Source of the DNA: an uncultured Anaerolineae bacterium
Lineage (GTDB): Bacteria > Chloroflexota > Anaerolineae > Anaerolineales > Villigracilaceae
DNA: 64,000 bases
Direction of reading: 5' to 3'
NCBI GenBank assembly: GCA_903875215.1
Contig: CAIQVH010000018.1
Coordinates: 1-64,000 of the forward strand
Positions 63,066 to 64,000 of this stretch are shown piece by piece. The position numbers and the translations under genes were made by a program. How positions within the stretch are numbered: position 1 is the stretch's first letter; the number at the start of each line of letters is the position of its first letter. The notes below the pieces were generated by a model. The model was not told the DNA's origin, made no database searches, and worked only from the letters and a program-made list of their open reading frames with translations.

Positions 63066-64000
63066 TTATTTAAACCCGTGCCACTCTCTCTCGCGCGCCA
63101 GGCGACTGTCCAGCTCCGGTTCACGCCACGGGCAGGCATCGTCCACTTCCGGCTGCGGATGTCCCGTCAGCGCACAGAGACCGGCCCGAATGCCGTTGGC
63201 CACATTACGGGCTTCATACCCGCCCTCGAGCAGGAAAAGAATCCGGCCCCGGCAGTTTTCCTCCGCCAGATCAACCAGACCCTGCGAGAGCCGCCCAATC
63301 CCAGCCGAGGAAAGCCCCAGCCCCGCCAGCGGATCACGCCAGTGGGCATCATACCCGGCGGAGATGATCAACAACTCCGTCTGAAAACTGCGCACAAAAG
63401 GAGACACCACCTGCGCCAGAATTTGACGAAACCCTTCATCTCCGGTACCCGGCGGCAGCGGCAGGTTGACCAGGCGTCCGCGCAGATCAGGGCTGTCGGC
63501 ATCCTCCAGCCAGCCGGTGCCGGGGTAAATCCCCTCCTGGTGCGTGGAAAGATAAGCGGCGCGCGAATCACGCAAAAAGGCAGCCTGTGTCCCATTCCCG
63601 TGGTGAACATCAAAATCAACCACCGCCACCCGTTTCAGACCATGTGCCAGCGCATCCTGGGCCACAATGGCGGCATTGTTGAACAGACAAAACCCCATCG
63701 CGCGGGCCGGTTCGGCATGGTGCCCTGGTGGGCGTACAATGGCAAACCCGTTGCGAGCCGTCCCATCCAGCACGGCCCGCAACGCGCTGAGGGCGGCCCC
63801 GGCGGCCAGGCAGGCTGCGACATACGAAGCCGGCGTGACATAGGTCGGAGCGTGATCAATAATCCCCGGCCCGCGCAAACAGGCCTGCTCCAGACTGGCA
63901 ATCATGGCCGCCGAGTGAACACGGCGGAGAGCTTCCAGGCTGGCTGGCTGAAACGGGAGCTCCACGCAGCCGGGCAGTCCAGCCAGCTGGAGCAGTTCCA
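63066..64000 (-). CDS. Histone deacetylase-like / acetylpolyamine amidohydrolase family protein, N-terminus outside window
   Basis: At least 311 codons are open. Class II HDAC-like motifs are present: RPPGHHAEPARAMGFCLFNN with the catalytic His pair, VVDFDVHHGNGTQ with the zinc-binding Asp and His, AGYDAHWRDPLAGL with the second Asp, and LLEGGYE near the end. Such bacterial enzymes deacetylate small molecules or proteins with zinc. A GTG at 63965 could act as a start, but the frame stays open to the window edge, and the preceding residues (ELLQLAGLPGC) look like the usual N-terminal helix, so the gene is treated as truncated by the edge. Confidence 0.88.
   Translation of the reverse strand, partial: ELLQLAGLPGCVELPFQPASLEALRRVHSAAMIASLEQACLRGPGIIDHAPTYVTPASYVAACLAAGAALSALRAVLDGTARNGFAIVRPPGHHAEPARAMGFCLFNNAAIVAQDALAHGLKRVAVVDFDVHHGNGTQAAFLRDSRAAYLSTHQEGIYPGTGWLEDADSPDLRGRLVNLPLPPGTGDEGFRQILAQVVSPFVRSFQTELLIISAGYDAHWRDPLAGLGLSSAGIGRLSQGLVDLAEENCRGRILFLLEGGYEARNVANGIRAGLCALTGHPQPEVDDACPWREPELDSRLAREREWHGFK

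Overview
The window reads as a chromosomal segment of a GC-rich bacterium, most likely of the phylum Chloroflexota and probably Anaerolineae-like. This is inferred from gene content only: no 16S alignment could be run, and the 16S gene is cut by the window edge. The signs are many Thr/Pro-rich 'TPTP' linkers in surface proteins, several TPR proteins, fused glycyl-tRNA synthetase subunits, a T-box in front of pheST, HrcA/CIRCE control of groESL, and multi-domain GAF/receiver kinases.

Layout. 1-1334 is a partial 16S rRNA gene on the minus strand, with three near-identical tandem promoters upstream (1626-1870). 1963-4051 is a minus-strand redox/AMMECR1 operon. 4184-7351 is a plus-strand cell-wall cluster: amidase, L,D-transpeptidase, a LURP-one-like protein and an unknown. 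7441-10532 is a pseudo-receiver/GAF protein and histidine kinase pair. 10636-15579 holds an alpha-glucosidase, a lipoprotein, lipoamide dehydrogenase and a TIR-membrane-SH3 protein. 15728-22678 holds a TPR protein, DNA polymerase I and a strange receiver/Roadblock-like/transposase-like fusion. 22773-29310 holds a small membrane protein, T-box-pheS-pheT and CIRCE-groES-groEL. 29465-36367 holds two coupled membrane TPR proteins, trmD, an MFS carrier, a BMP-type lipoprotein and a kinase-like protein. 36425-45948 holds a giant cyclic beta-glucan synthase homologue coupled to a UspA protein. 46470-53146 holds glyQS, a MITE, dnaG and rpoD.

The most interesting region is 53171-63023. It starts with a protein that fuses a sugar-type (CUT2) ABC ATPase domain to a NarL-type histidine kinase. 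Convergent to it is a receiver-LuxR HTH-receiver response regulator. Divergent from the regulator is a sugar-uptake operon whose first gene encodes one lipoprotein carrying two complete substrate-binding proteins: a ChvE/ribose-type (CUT2) domain followed by a maltose-type (CUT1) domain. The operon then supplies two CUT1 permeases, a CUT2 double ATPase and a CUT2 permease. I propose this is a transport-coupled sensory system in which a decommissioned transporter ATPase has become the input domain of a kinase, and in which two transporter classes share one fused receptor. The window ends in a truncated histone-deacetylase-like gene.
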